The notes beneath the pieces were generated by a model, which saw nothing but the letters and a program-made list of their open reading frames with translations, was not told the origin of the DNA and did not search any database. From JBBPYR01 sp038199755 (GTDB lineage: Bacteria > Chloroflexota > Ktedonobacteria > Ktedonobacterales > Ktedonobacteraceae), in assembly GCA_038199755.1 (NCBI GenBank), contig JBBPYR010000273.1:1-11608 (forward strand): DNA of 11,608 nucleotides, given 5' to 3'. Positions 1-6,197 of the stretch are shown piece by piece. Within the stretch, counting starts at the first letter, position 1; the number at the start of each line of letters is the position of its first letter. The position numbers and the translations under genes were made by a program.

Positions 1-36
1 CCCTGCCAGCCGTTGAACGGCTGGCAGGGCTGTTTT
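1..36. terminator. Strong hairpin at window edge, probable intrinsic terminator
   Basis: Positions 1-12 pair perfectly with 18-29 (CCCTGCCAGCCG / CGGCTGGCAGGG), leaving a five-base loop. On the plus strand the stem is followed by a short T run (TGTTTT) and more T-rich sequence, so it could end a plus-strand transcript entering from the left. It also lies 18 bases past the stop codon of the minus-strand efflux gene and could terminate that gene. The U-tract for that direction would lie outside the window, so the direction is undecided. Confidence 0.75.
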
Positions 37-47
37 CCTATCTTATT

Positions 48-1616
48 TTATCCAATATTTGCCAGTGGTTCGCCCACAATTTCCTGTGCTGCTTCGCCCT
101 CGGGCTCACTCGCTTTATAGGCATACTTATCGGCACGCCCACTGGGGAAGAGCAGTGAAGAGGCCAGACCAAGCACTGCCATCACAAAGATCAAGACATA
201 CACCCAGAACAGGCTTTGTGACAGAGCTTGTTGCAATAGACTCAGGAATGGTTGCGGCAATGAGGCGCGCACATCCGGCGTCAAGAGAATGTTCGCAGGC
301 GCGATATGCCTCGGCAGCCGCGCCACCACAGTGGAAAACTGCGCCAGAATCGGTGTGAACAACTGCGCCATTTGCGTATTCAGAATCGTCCCCATCAACG
401 CCACACCAATCGTGCCGCTAATCGTGCGGAAAAACTGCGACGAGGCAGTGGCAACACCACGCATATTCCAAGGTACTGCATTCTGCACCGATAGAATATT
501 GGCCGAACTCGTAAAGCCCAGACCCGTTCCTGTCAATAACATAGCGATCACAATATACACGAGGCTTGTCTGCGTGTGAAAGAACACCATCATTCCCGTA
601 CCGAGAACATAGCAGAGTGCCCCGATGCCCGCCGTCAAGCGATAGCCATAGCGAATCACGAGATTGCCACTCACCGTCGATGCAATCGGCCATGCCAGCA
701 GCAAGGGACCCAGCGTAATGCCAGCACTGGTCGCGGTCCCGCCTTGCACACCCTGCACGAACAGCGGCACATAGGTTGTCACACCAAACATCACAACGCC
801 CAACACCAGATTTCCCACGCTAGCAATCAGAATAATGCGATTCTCGAACAATGTGAGCGGAAGAATCGGCTCCTCGGCACGCTTCTCTGTATAGATGAAT
901 AGAGCCAGCAACACTGCCGCTGCCACGAACAGGCCAATACTCGGCAGCGAGTTCCACGCCCAGGAAGTACCGCCTTGCAGCAGCGCGAACAAGAGTGCGA
1001 CGATGCTGCCCGTCAAGGTCAGCGTTCCCACGTAATCAAGATGGTGCTTTTTGCGCTCCACATGCTCTTTGAGCGCGAACAGCAAGATCAGCATCGAAGC
1101 TAGCCCAAAGGGAACATTGATGAAAAAGACCCAACGCCAAGAAAAGTGATCGACGATCAAACCGCCCAGAGCTGGGCCAACCACGCTGGAGACTCCCCAC
1201 ACCCCACTAAACAAGCCCTGCACCTTGGCGCGCTCCTCCAAGGGGAAAATATCGCCAATAATCGTCAATACCAGTGGCATCACCGCACCCGCACCCAGGC
1301 CCTGGAGCGCACGAAAGAGAATCAACTGCTCCATTGACTGTGCCGCGCCACAAGCCACCGACCCAAGCAAAAAGAGCGATGAGCCAAAGAGAAACAGGGG
1401 TTTACGTCCATACAAATCGGCGAGTTTGCCATAAATCGGCACCGTCGTTGTCGATGTCAGGAGATAGATAGAAAACACCCATGAGTATAAAGTGATGCCT
1501 CCGAGTTTCCCGACGATACTCGGCAGGGCAGTTCCTACGATAGTGGTATCTAATGCTGTCAATGCCATACCCAGCATCAGCCCAATTGTCACAATTATCT
1601 TCGCTTGCCGTGTCAT
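48..1616 (-). CDS. DHA2-type MFS multidrug efflux transporter (EmrB/QacA-like, 14 TMS)
   Basis: A proton-driven inner-membrane exporter of drugs or other hydrophobic compounds. From the ATG at 1616 the protein has 522 residues, the usual length for 14-helix DHA2 transporters. Visible signatures are motif D1 of the 14-TMS group (ALDTTIVGTALP, residues 21-32), motif A in the first cytoplasmic loop (GKLADLYGRKPL, 63-74), the motif B arginine (RALQGLGAG, R102) and motif C ending GPALGG (147-152). The ATG at 1616 is preferred because AGGGGAAA sits about 7-9 bases upstream. The longer ATG at 1667 adds 17 residues, has no ribosome site and lies inside a terminator hairpin. The C-terminal tail (about 492-522) is charged and Glu-rich. 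No TetR or MarR regulator is adjacent. The family assignment is secure; the substrate cannot be predicted. Confidence 0.95.
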   Translation of the reverse strand: MTRQAKIIVTIGLMLGMALTALDTTIVGTALPSIVGKLGGITLYSWVFSIYLLTSTTTVPIYGKLADLYGRKPLFLFGSSLFLLGSVACGAAQSMEQLILFRALQGLGAGAVMPLVLTIIGDIFPLEERAKVQGLFSGVWGVSSVVGPALGGLIVDHFSWRWVFFINVPFGLASMLILLFALKEHVERKKHHLDYVGTLTLTGSIVALLFALLQGGTSWAWNSLPSIGLFVAAAVLLALFIYTEKRAEEPILPLTLFENRIILIASVGNLVLGVVMFGVTTYVPLFVQGVQGGTATSAGITLGPLLLAWPIASTVSGNLVIRYGYRLTAGIGALCYVLGTGMMVFFHTQTSLVYIVIAMLLTGTGLGFTSSANILSVQNAVPWNMRGVATASSQFFRTISGTIGVALMGTILNTQMAQLFTPILAQFSTVVARLPRHIAPANILLTPDVRASLPQPFLSLLQQALSQSLFWVYVLIFVMAVLGLASSLLFPSGRADKYAYKASEPEGEAAQEIVGEPLANIG

Positions 1617-1640
1617 AAAAAAATTTCCCCTGTTTGATGT

Positions 1641-1693
1641 AAAAAAAAAGCTTGCAAGGACACACAAGAGTCATCTCTTGTATGCCCTTGCAA
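1641..1693 (-). terminator. Intrinsic terminator of the DUF427 gene, possible attenuator of the efflux gene
   Basis: On the minus strand a two-part stem forms. The outer arms 1652-1659 / 1686-1693 (TTGCAAGG / CCTTGCAA) are perfect. The inner arms 1664-1670 / 1675-1681 (ACAAGAG / CTCTTGT) are perfect with a four-base loop, and a small internal loop separates the two parts. In the minus direction the stem is followed at once by nine U residues (1641-1649), a textbook rho-independent terminator. It begins 9 bases after the DUF427 stop codon and ends 24 bases before the efflux pump ATG. It therefore either isolates the two genes or gates read-through into the pump. Confidence 0.88.
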
Positions 1694-1701
1694 ACGCTCT
1701 C

Positions 1702-1986
1702 TTATAGCTCGACCTTGACGCCTCGCCAGAAGGCGACATAATCCTTAATCTGCTTAGCCGCATCCTTTGGTTCAGGATAATACCAGGCCGCATCTTTGTT
1801 TACCTTCCCATCTACTACCACGGTGTAATAGCTGGCAAGCCCCTTCCACGGGCAGGTGGTATGTGTGCTACTTTCTTGAAAGTATTCGCGCTTCACGGCG
1901 TCGGCTGGAAAGTATTGATTTCCCTCCACAACTTCGCATTTATCACTTTCGGCTAACACAACACCATTCCATATAGCCTTTGGCAT
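1702..1986 (-). CDS. DUF427 domain-containing protein
   Basis: A small soluble single-domain protein of 94 residues. It matches the DUF427 family, whose members typically begin MPKAIWNG-like and carry a central T-x-C-P-W-K-G-x-A-S-Y-Y motif. Here it opens MPKAIWNGVVLAESD and has TTCPWKGLASYY. The function of the family is not established. The Cys, Trp and aromatic residues of the motif suggest a conserved pocket, but I would not assign a reaction. The start at 1986 is chosen over the ATG at 1995 because AAGGAG ends one base before the 1995 codon but about 10 bases before 1986. The gene has its own candidate -10 box upstream and a strong terminator downstream, so it is probably monocistronic. 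Confidence 0.9.
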   Translation of the reverse strand: MPKAIWNGVVLAESDKCEVVEGNQYFPADAVKREYFQESSTHTTCPWKGLASYYTVVVDGKVNKDAAWYYPEPKDAAKQIKDYVAFWRGVKVEL

Positions 1987-2038
1987 AGAGAACATGCTCC
2001 TTCTTTTCGTTATTCCAACGCAATCATTCTATGAAAGT

Positions 2039-2044
2039 ATTATA
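2039..2044 (-). promoter_or_regulatory. Consensus -10 box (TATAAT) upstream of the DUF427 gene
   Basis: On the minus strand TATAAT lies about 50 bases upstream of the DUF427 start and falls inside an 11-base palindrome, AGTATTATACT (2037-2047). No good -35 is found at 16-18 bases; the nearest candidate, TTGCTA, is 20 bases away. An activator or weak promoter is possible. It sits in the 94-base gap after the kinase gene. Confidence 0.45.
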
Positions 2045-2080
2045 CTACACAAAGTGAAGTGCTGTAGCAAAGAGAAACCG

Positions 2081-4162
2081 TCAAACCTTCCACACTTGCA
2101 CCGTACCATCAAGGCTGCTTGAAGCGATCAATTGGCCATAGATCGACCATGTAGGAAGCCAAGTCACGGCGGTAACACGCTGTGAATGGTTTTGATAGGT
2201 CGTAACGAAGGCATTGTCACGCACATTCCACACCCGCACCGTCGTATCCGCGCTGCCAGAGGCAAGCATCTTGCTATCAGGCGACCACGCCACGGCAAAA
2301 ACGGCATCGGTATGCGTCGTATATTGGTGCAACGCATTGCCAGTGCGAGCATCCCAAATATGCACAATATGATCGTTGCCACCAGACGCAATCATCGTCC
2401 CATCCGCTGACCAGGCCACCGCGTTCACACGAGCAAGATGTGCGAGTGACAAGAAAATCTGCCCAGTCGCTACATTCCAGACCTTTACTGTGCTATCACT
2501 AGAGGCCGAGGCCACAAGTTTGCTATCGGGCGACCACACCACTGCATTGATAACGCCCGTATGCATATGGAATTCCGCCTTCGCTTGCGCACTCGTGTCG
2601 CGCACCTGCACCACGCCATTTTCACGTCCTGTGACAATCATCTTCCCATCTGGCGACCAGGCCAACGCCACATTCCGCAGAGGATTACTCACCTGATCCT
2701 CCTGGTGCGCAAGCAGCTTGCCTGTTGCCGCTTCCCAGATGTAGACATTTTGAAAACTGCTCGACGCAATTCGCTGACTATCGGGCGACCACGATAACGA
2801 ACCCACGCCATCCTTATGTTGCGTAAAGCTACTGCTGATGCTACCATTGAGAGGATTCCAAACCTGGGCACTATTGTCCGCTTTACCATTTGTCGCATCA
2901 CCCCCACCGGAGACGATGCGCGACCCATCCGGCGACCACGCCGCGACCCACACCTGATCCTTATGGCCACGATACACATAGGGTAAATGTGGAGCTAACG
3001 CCCACCACGTCACACCTCCACCGGCTGCCACCACCGCTAGTGTCCCCAGACCAAGCAACGCCGCCCGCCGCGACACCTTCCTAGCAGTCTTCGTAGACCC
3101 ATACTCCGTCTTCACCCCTTGTGGCGTCACCACATCCGCGCCCTGCATCACGCTCGCCCCAATAGGCGGCGTTTGTTGCGTCGATGATGACTGCACAACT
3201 GGCATCGTCACCCCATCCGTCGCGCCCCTATACCGCGCATCTACTGGCGTTAGCGGCGTGATAGGGTTCGCATACTGCGGTGTGGCATTGTATGGTTGGG
3301 TAGTATACTGCGAGGGAGACGGCGGCACATCGAGGCGAGGGTGGGGTTGCACATGGCTGGCTTGCTCTAAGGCATTCACAAATGCCCGCATGCTACCAAA
3401 GCGTTGGCGTGGGTCTTTGGCGAGCGCGGTCATCACCACCTGCTCTACTTCTGCGCTGATTTCGGGATTCTTTTCTCGTAACGGTGGCGGCGGCACCGTC
3501 ATATGCTTGATCGCCACCTCGGTAAACGAACCTTGAAAGGGCCGCTCTCCACACAACCACTCATAGATCACAATGCCCAGCGCATACTGATCGCTCGCAA
3601 AGTGGGGATGCTTTTGCAGTTGCTCCGGTGCCACATAGGGCAGACTGCCCGCGACCGCATCTACATTGACCGACGACGTGTTCTCTACCATCGTCGCAAT
3701 GCCAAAATCGGTCAACAAGATTTCGTTGCGCCTGCCAATTAGCATGTTTTCCGGCTTCACATCACGGTGGATAATCTTCTGGTCGTGTGCATGCTGAAGG
3801 GCCTCACCCACCTGCTTGACATAACTGATCACCGTGGGCAATGGCACACGTGTTCCCTTGGCGTGTCGCTGGCGCAACGAGCCGTTAGGCGCATACTCCA
3901 ATACCAAAAAGGGAAGCCCATTTTTTATATCAAAATCCAGCACCCGCACAATGCCGGGGTAGTCCAGTGTCGCAATCGTCTCGGCCTCGCGCTGAAAGCT
4001 CTGCGTATCATCATCGGAAATACGCGTGTTGAGAATTTTGATAGCTGCCTGCATACTCAAACGCAAATGTTGACCCAGGTAGACATCCGCGAACCCACCT
4101 CGCCCAATATGGCGTATCAGGCGATAACTGCCAAATTGTTCCCCGATCAGATTTTCTTTCAC
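2081..4162 (-). CDS. Membrane-anchored Ser/Thr protein kinase with seven-blade WD40 propeller
   Basis: A PknB-type (Hanks) kinase of 693 residues. The N-terminal kinase domain (about 13-268) is complete: glycine loop GRGGFADV (20-27), catalytic lysine K42, HRDVKPEN loop (H132-N139, catalytic D134), DFG at 152-154 and APE at 178-180, so it should be active. A Pro/Gln/Thr-rich linker (about 270-360) follows. Next is a single membrane segment (about 367-389) preceded by S364-R365-R366, resembling a twin-arginine signal. The C-terminus holds seven WD40 repeats (about 397-693), mostly of the form AWSPDGxxxASGSxDxTVxVW, enough for one closed propeller. The likely topology is cytoplasmic kinase and extracytoplasmic propeller sensor. 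The start is GTG with AAAGG about 8 bases upstream. Ligand and substrates are unknown. Such fusions are abundant in Ktedonobacteria and other large bacterial genomes. Confidence 0.95.
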   Translation of the reverse strand: MKENLIGEQFGSYRLIRHIGRGGFADVYLGQHLRLSMQAAIKILNTRISDDDTQSFQREAETIATLDYPGIVRVLDFDIKNGLPFLVLEYAPNGSLRQRHAKGTRVPLPTVISYVKQVGEALQHAHDQKIIHRDVKPENMLIGRRNEILLTDFGIATMVENTSSVNVDAVAGSLPYVAPEQLQKHPHFASDQYALGIVIYEWLCGERPFQGSFTEVAIKHMTVPPPPLREKNPEISAEVEQVVMTALAKDPRQRFGSMRAFVNALEQASHVQPHPRLDVPPSPSQYTTQPYNATPQYANPITPLTPVDARYRGATDGVTMPVVQSSSTQQTPPIGASVMQGADVVTPQGVKTEYGSTKTARKVSRRAALLGLGTLAVVAAGGGVTWWALAPHLPYVYRGHKDQVWVAAWSPDGSRIVSGGGDATNGKADNSAQVWNPLNGSISSSFTQHKDGVGSLSWSPDSQRIASSSFQNVYIWEAATGKLLAHQEDQVSNPLRNVALAWSPDGKMIVTGRENGVVQVRDTSAQAKAEFHMHTGVINAVVWSPDSKLVASASSDSTVKVWNVATGQIFLSLAHLARVNAVAWSADGTMIASGGNDHIVHIWDARTGNALHQYTTHTDAVFAVAWSPDSKMLASGSADTTVRVWNVRDNAFVTTYQNHSQRVTAVTWLPTWSIYGQLIASSSLDGTVQVWKV

Positions 4163-4238
4163 AATAATGACCTTTGTACTACACTATTCTATAGAGATAG
4201 CTATTCTGAGAAGAAAACAGGCTGGATGCAGGTCAAAC

Positions 4239-4256
4239 GCAGCAGCGAAGCGCGCT
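4239..4256. repeat. 18-base dispersed repeat, copy 1
   Basis: GCAGCAGCGAAGCGCGCT occurs here and again, identically, at 10473-10490, both times in non-coding DNA. Its core GCGAAGC is the sequence known to fold into an exceptionally stable DNA mini-hairpin. This copy lies in the 230-base gap between the kinase and deoR genes. That gap otherwise shows only a degenerate CCCTAC (4326-4331) / GTAGGG (4365-4370) inverted pair and a CTATTCT direct repeat (4184-4190, 4201-4207) near the kinase start. Confidence 0.6.
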
Positions 4257-4392
4257 CTACAGCATCCCGTTGATTATCAGTTTATTTTTTTAACTTGCAT
4301 TAGTATTGCGAGGTCATCATAATACCCCTACGCGAGAAACGCAAGCGGTCGATTATATGTATCAGTAGGGACGAATCTCTACCAGCCCTAGA

Positions 4393-5148
4393 CTATGCGC
4401 GGATAATATGTATCCCCTGTAAACGATAGGTTGCCAGCACATCATCTGAGACCGAAGAATCGGTCACGAGATGCGTCAGGGTACGAATAGGCCCAACGAT
4501 ATAGGGCGCAATCGTCCCTAGCTTCTCAGCAGAAGTCAACGCCACCACTTCCGTTGCACTCGCGATCATGGCACGTTTTACATAGGACTCTTCGAGATCA
4601 TACGTACTTATGCCCGCCTCTGGATGTAAGCGGCCTATGCCGAGAAAGCATAGATCAGCGTGAATATTACGAAACGCGTCAATCGTTGACGCGCCCACCG
4701 TCACTAACTCGTGCTTATACAAGCGACCACCAATCAGAATGACCTCAACCTTCGCATACTCCGCGAGTGCCAAGGCAATTGGCGCACTATGCGTAATAAT
4801 TGTGGCACGCAGATCAGTGGGCAAATGGTGCGCCACATGCAAAAGTGTCGAACCCCCATCTAAAATGATGACCTGGTCCTGTTGAATAAGTTCAACTGCC
4901 GCCTTAGCAAGAGCAGTTTTGCTTTCAGGCGATTGCTGCTTCCGCGTATCAAAACTGGCAGTAGTAGGTGAATACAGTAACGCACCTCCATGCACCCGTT
5001 CAAGTTCGCCTGCAGCGGCCAACTCACGCAGATCACGTCGAATAGTATCCTCCGACACCAGCAAGGTTTTGCTTAGTTCCGAGGCAAGCACTTTCCCATT
5101 GCGTTGCAACATCTGCAATATAGAACGTCTTCGTTCCGCAGTCAACAT
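4393..5148 (-). CDS. DeoR-family transcriptional regulator
   Basis: A cytoplasmic DNA-binding repressor of 251 residues, typical for the DeoR/GlpR family. The N-terminal winged HTH (about 1-57) carries the signature VSEDTIRRDLRELAAAGELERVHGGA (residues 31-56). The C-terminal sugar-phosphate sensor domain (about 75-235, DeoRC/ISOCOT fold) shows the D-G-G-S-T motif (ILDGGSTLLHVAHHL), the GGRLY turn, DLCFLGIGRL and the VKRAM segment, all characteristic. Family members usually respond to a phosphorylated sugar intermediate. The ATG at 5148 has AAGGAG 9 bases upstream. The gene diverges from the small-protein/mgsA unit, and its promoter overlaps theirs around a shared inverted repeat, so autoregulation plus control of mgsA is the natural inference. 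The effector cannot be named from sequence. Confidence 0.95.
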   Translation of the reverse strand: MLTAERRRSILQMLQRNGKVLASELSKTLLVSEDTIRRDLRELAAAGELERVHGGALLYSPTTASFDTRKQQSPESKTALAKAAVELIQQDQVIILDGGSTLLHVAHHLPTDLRATIITHSAPIALALAEYAKVEVILIGGRLYKHELVTVGASTIDAFRNIHADLCFLGIGRLHPEAGISTYDLEESYVKRAMIASATEVVALTSAEKLGTIAPYIVGPIRTLTHLVTDSSVSDDVLATYRLQGIHIIRA

Positions 5149-5166
5149 TGCGGTTTTCTCCTTGAA

Positions 5167-5199
5167 ATTGTATGGTACTTCTTGACATTGTACGAAAAT
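5167..5199. promoter_or_regulatory. Repeated DeoR-type half-sites upstream of deoR
   Basis: ATTGTACGAAAAT (5187-5199) and ATTGCACGAATAT (5227-5239) match at 11 of 13 bases and start exactly 40 bases apart. A weaker match, ATTGTATGGTACT, starts at 5167, another 20 bases away. The 20-base phasing puts all three on about the same DNA face. The two left sites flank or overlap the plus promoter -35 and lie in the deoR leader. Assignment as DeoR operators is inference. Confidence 0.5.
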
Positions 5200-5210
5200 T
5201 AGTGTAACAT
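5182..5210 (+). promoter_or_regulatory. Sigma70-type promoter for the small-protein/mgsA unit
   Basis: A perfect -35 box TTGACA (5182-5187) is followed, after a 17-base spacer, by TAACAT (5205-5210), which matches four of six positions of TATAAT. Transcription would start near 5217 and give a leader of about 200 nt before the first gene. Confidence 0.65.
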
Positions 5211-5214
5211 CTTG

Positions 5215-5236
5215 TTTGTGCAGTATATTGCACGAA
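5215..5236. promoter_or_regulatory. Inverted-repeat operator candidate between deoR and mgsA units
   Basis: TTTGTGCA (5215-5222) and TGCACGAA (5229-5236) form an inverted repeat with 7 of 8 positions complementary and a 6-base spacer. It covers the predicted plus-strand start site and contains the -10 box of the minus-strand deoR promoter. Occupancy would be expected to block both promoters. The right half also belongs to the directly repeated half-site set. Confidence 0.6.
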
Positions 5237-5251
5237 TATGCTGGTTGTCAA
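5222..5251 (-). promoter_or_regulatory. Sigma70-type promoter for deoR
   Basis: Read on the minus strand, TTGACA (5246-5251) is followed after 18 bases by TATACT (5222-5227), matching five of six positions of the -10 consensus. The start site would be near 5215, giving a leader of about 65 nt. It overlaps the plus promoter footprint, so two polymerases could hardly bind at once. Confidence 0.65.
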
Positions 5252-5311
5252 TGGATTGTGCCGATAACAATCGAGGGGCGAGCCCCAATAGCACCTGATG
5301 GCACCAACGCT

Positions 5312-5329
5312 GGTGTGATGGATCACACC
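5312..5329. promoter_or_regulatory. Perfect 18-base palindrome in the mgsA-unit leader
   Basis: GGTGTGAT and ATCACACC are perfect inverted repeats two bases apart. The site lies about 95 bases downstream of the predicted start site and 88 bases before the first ATG. It could be a roadblock operator or an RNA hairpin. The inner TGTGA/TCACA halves resemble CRP half-sites, but the spacing is 4 rather than 6 bases. A second small hairpin (CAGAG 5368-5372 / CTCTG 5377-5381) follows in the same leader. Confidence 0.4.
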
Positions 5330-5416
5330 CTGAACTTAAAAAAGCACCCGAAGGGGTCGGAGAATGTCAGAGAAAACTCTGCCCCCTCCTTCATACAAGT
5401 AAGCGAGGTATTACAA

Positions 5417-5614
5417 ATGAACGATAGTTTCCAACAAATCACACTCACACCTGCACTCCCGTGTGTTTATCACGGCTGCAAAGGCGAGGCAAAAACCGCA
5501 ATTGCTTATTCAGTATCCGAGCATGAGTGGCGCCTTGTTCCCACCTGTGAGCAACACACCGTTCCCATTTCCATACGCAGTGAGCCGCACAAAGAAATAG
5601 CAGCGCGCCACTAA
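5417..5614 (+). CDS. Small Cys/His protein, putative zinc-binding, unknown function
   Basis: I do not recognise a family. The 65-residue product holds C16-x2-H19-x-C21 and, 23 residues later, C44-x2-H47: two paired ligand clusters of the kind seen in small zinc ribbons. The context (P-C-x4-C ... V-P-T-C-E-Q-H) resembles short bacterial treble-clef or zinc-ribbon proteins. The rest is hydrophilic, with no membrane segment or signal peptide. The start at 5417 (ATG) has GAGG 8 bases upstream. An in-frame extension to a TTG at 5216 is rejected because it would overlap the promoter and operator. The gene is first in a unit with mgsA, 107 bases before it, under the promoter shared with deoR. A role linked to methylglyoxal synthase is suggested only by position. 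Zinc binding is inference from the ligand spacing. Confidence 0.75.
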   Translation: MNDSFQQITLTPALPCVYHGCKGEAKTAIAYSVSEHEWRLVPTCEQHTVPISIRSEPHKEIAARH

Positions 5615-5616
5615 CC

Positions 5617-5642
5617 GTAGGGGCGAGATAAATCGCGCCCCA
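5617..5642. repeat. GTAGGGGC-type palindromic repeat, short copy
   Basis: GTAGGGGCG (5617-5625) opens the element and CGCGCCCC (5634-5641) closes it, forming a compact imperfect hairpin with an AGATAAAT-like centre. It begins two bases after the stop codon of the small Cys/His gene. It is the same family as the longer elements near the right end of the window. Confidence 0.7.
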
Positions 5643-5654
5643 CACCATTACCAT

Positions 5655-5678
5655 CGGGGCGCCTTTAATCGCGCCCCC
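5655..5678. repeat. Second GGGGCGC palindromic repeat, adjacent to mgsA
   Basis: GGGGCGC (5656-5662) and GCGCCCC (5671-5677) are perfect inverted repeats with an 8-base A/T-rich centre. Together with the preceding copy it makes a two-hairpin block inside the transcript between the small gene and mgsA. Just after it, CTTCTCGA (5684-5691) can pair with 5704-5713, partly covering the mgsA ribosome site. Confidence 0.6.
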
Positions 5679-5721
5679 CGCATCTTCTCGATGGATGAAA
5701 TCTTCGAGAGAAGAGGCAAAA

Positions 5722-6180
5722 ATGAATACAGCAAAGAAAATTGCCCTCGTGGCACACGACGAAAAAAAGCACGATCTTCTAGAGTGGGCAGAATACAACC
5801 ACACATTGTTAGCTCAGCACGAACTCTATGCCACAGGCACAACTGGCAAACTGCTTGAGCAGACCCTTGGAGTCGAGATACACAAACTACAAAGCGGACC
5901 GCTGGGAGGCGATCAACAAATCGGCGCAAAAATTGCCGAGGGAGAACTTGATCTGCTCATCTTCTTCTGGGACCCGCTCACCGCGCAACCACATGACTCA
6001 GATGTGCGCGCACTGCTGCGTATCGCCGTCGTTTGGAACGTCCCGATTGCCTGCAATCGCGCCTCCGCAGACTTCATGATTGCATCACCATTACTATCGA
6101 ACACCTATGAACGCTTCTCACCTGATTACCACGGCTACAACGTCAGGATGGACTCTGAAAAAGAGGAAGCATTAGTGTAA
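5722..6180 (+). CDS. mgsA: Methylglyoxal synthase
   Basis: Converts dihydroxyacetone phosphate to methylglyoxal and phosphate in the cytoplasm, an overflow bypass of lower glycolysis that relieves phosphate starvation and sugar-phosphate stress. The product has 152 residues, the same length as the E. coli enzyme, and matches it throughout. It shows the ALVAHDxKK phosphate site (H12, K16), the YATGTTG loop (36-42), SGPLGGDQQ with the catalytic aspartate at D64 (equivalent to E. coli D71), FFWDPL with D84, and PHDSDVRALLR with H91 and D94 (equivalents of H98 and D101). All catalytic residues are present. The start at 5722 is chosen over 5695 because AAGAGG lies 5 bases upstream and the protein aligns from there. 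It is second in a unit behind the small Cys/His gene and divergent from deoR. I see no glyoxalase or other methylglyoxal detoxification gene nearby. Confidence 0.97.
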   Translation: MNTAKKIALVAHDEKKHDLLEWAEYNHTLLAQHELYATGTTGKLLEQTLGVEIHKLQSGPLGGDQQIGAKIAEGELDLLIFFWDPLTAQPHDSDVRALLRIAVVWNVPIACNRASADFMIASPLLSNTYERFSPDYHGYNVRMDSEKEEALV

Positions 6181-6197
6181 TCGCTAGCACAACACAC

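Noticed and set aside
576..902. 108-residue plus-strand open frame opposite the efflux gene
   Set aside because: It is a shadow of the transporter reading frame, His/Gln-rich without any family signature.
1617..1667. Longer start for the efflux transporter at 1667
   Set aside because: The codon is within the terminator hairpin and lacks a ribosome site; family members start close to the 1616 methionine.
3767..4273. 168-residue plus-strand open frame opposite the kinase gene
   Set aside because: It lies antisense to the conserved kinase catalytic domain, has no ribosome site, no recognisable domain, and a composition expected from the mirror of the kinase codons.
4321..4376. Degenerate GTAGGG-type repeat or deoR terminator
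   Set aside because: Only six bases pair (CCCTAC/GTAGGG) across a 33-base gap, with no U-tract in the deoR direction; too weak to call.
5314..5327. CRP-type binding site TGTGA/TCACA
   Set aside because: The half-sites are separated by four bases, not the six required by the CRP consensus.
5216..5416. N-terminal extension of the small Cys/His protein to a TTG at 5216
   Set aside because: It would begin at the predicted transcription start inside the operator and has no ribosome site; the ATG at 5417 has GAGG at 8 bases.
5445..5804. 119-residue minus-strand open frame across the small gene and mgsA start
   Set aside because: It covers the two repeats and the N-terminus of mgsA in antisense, with no start signal and no family match.
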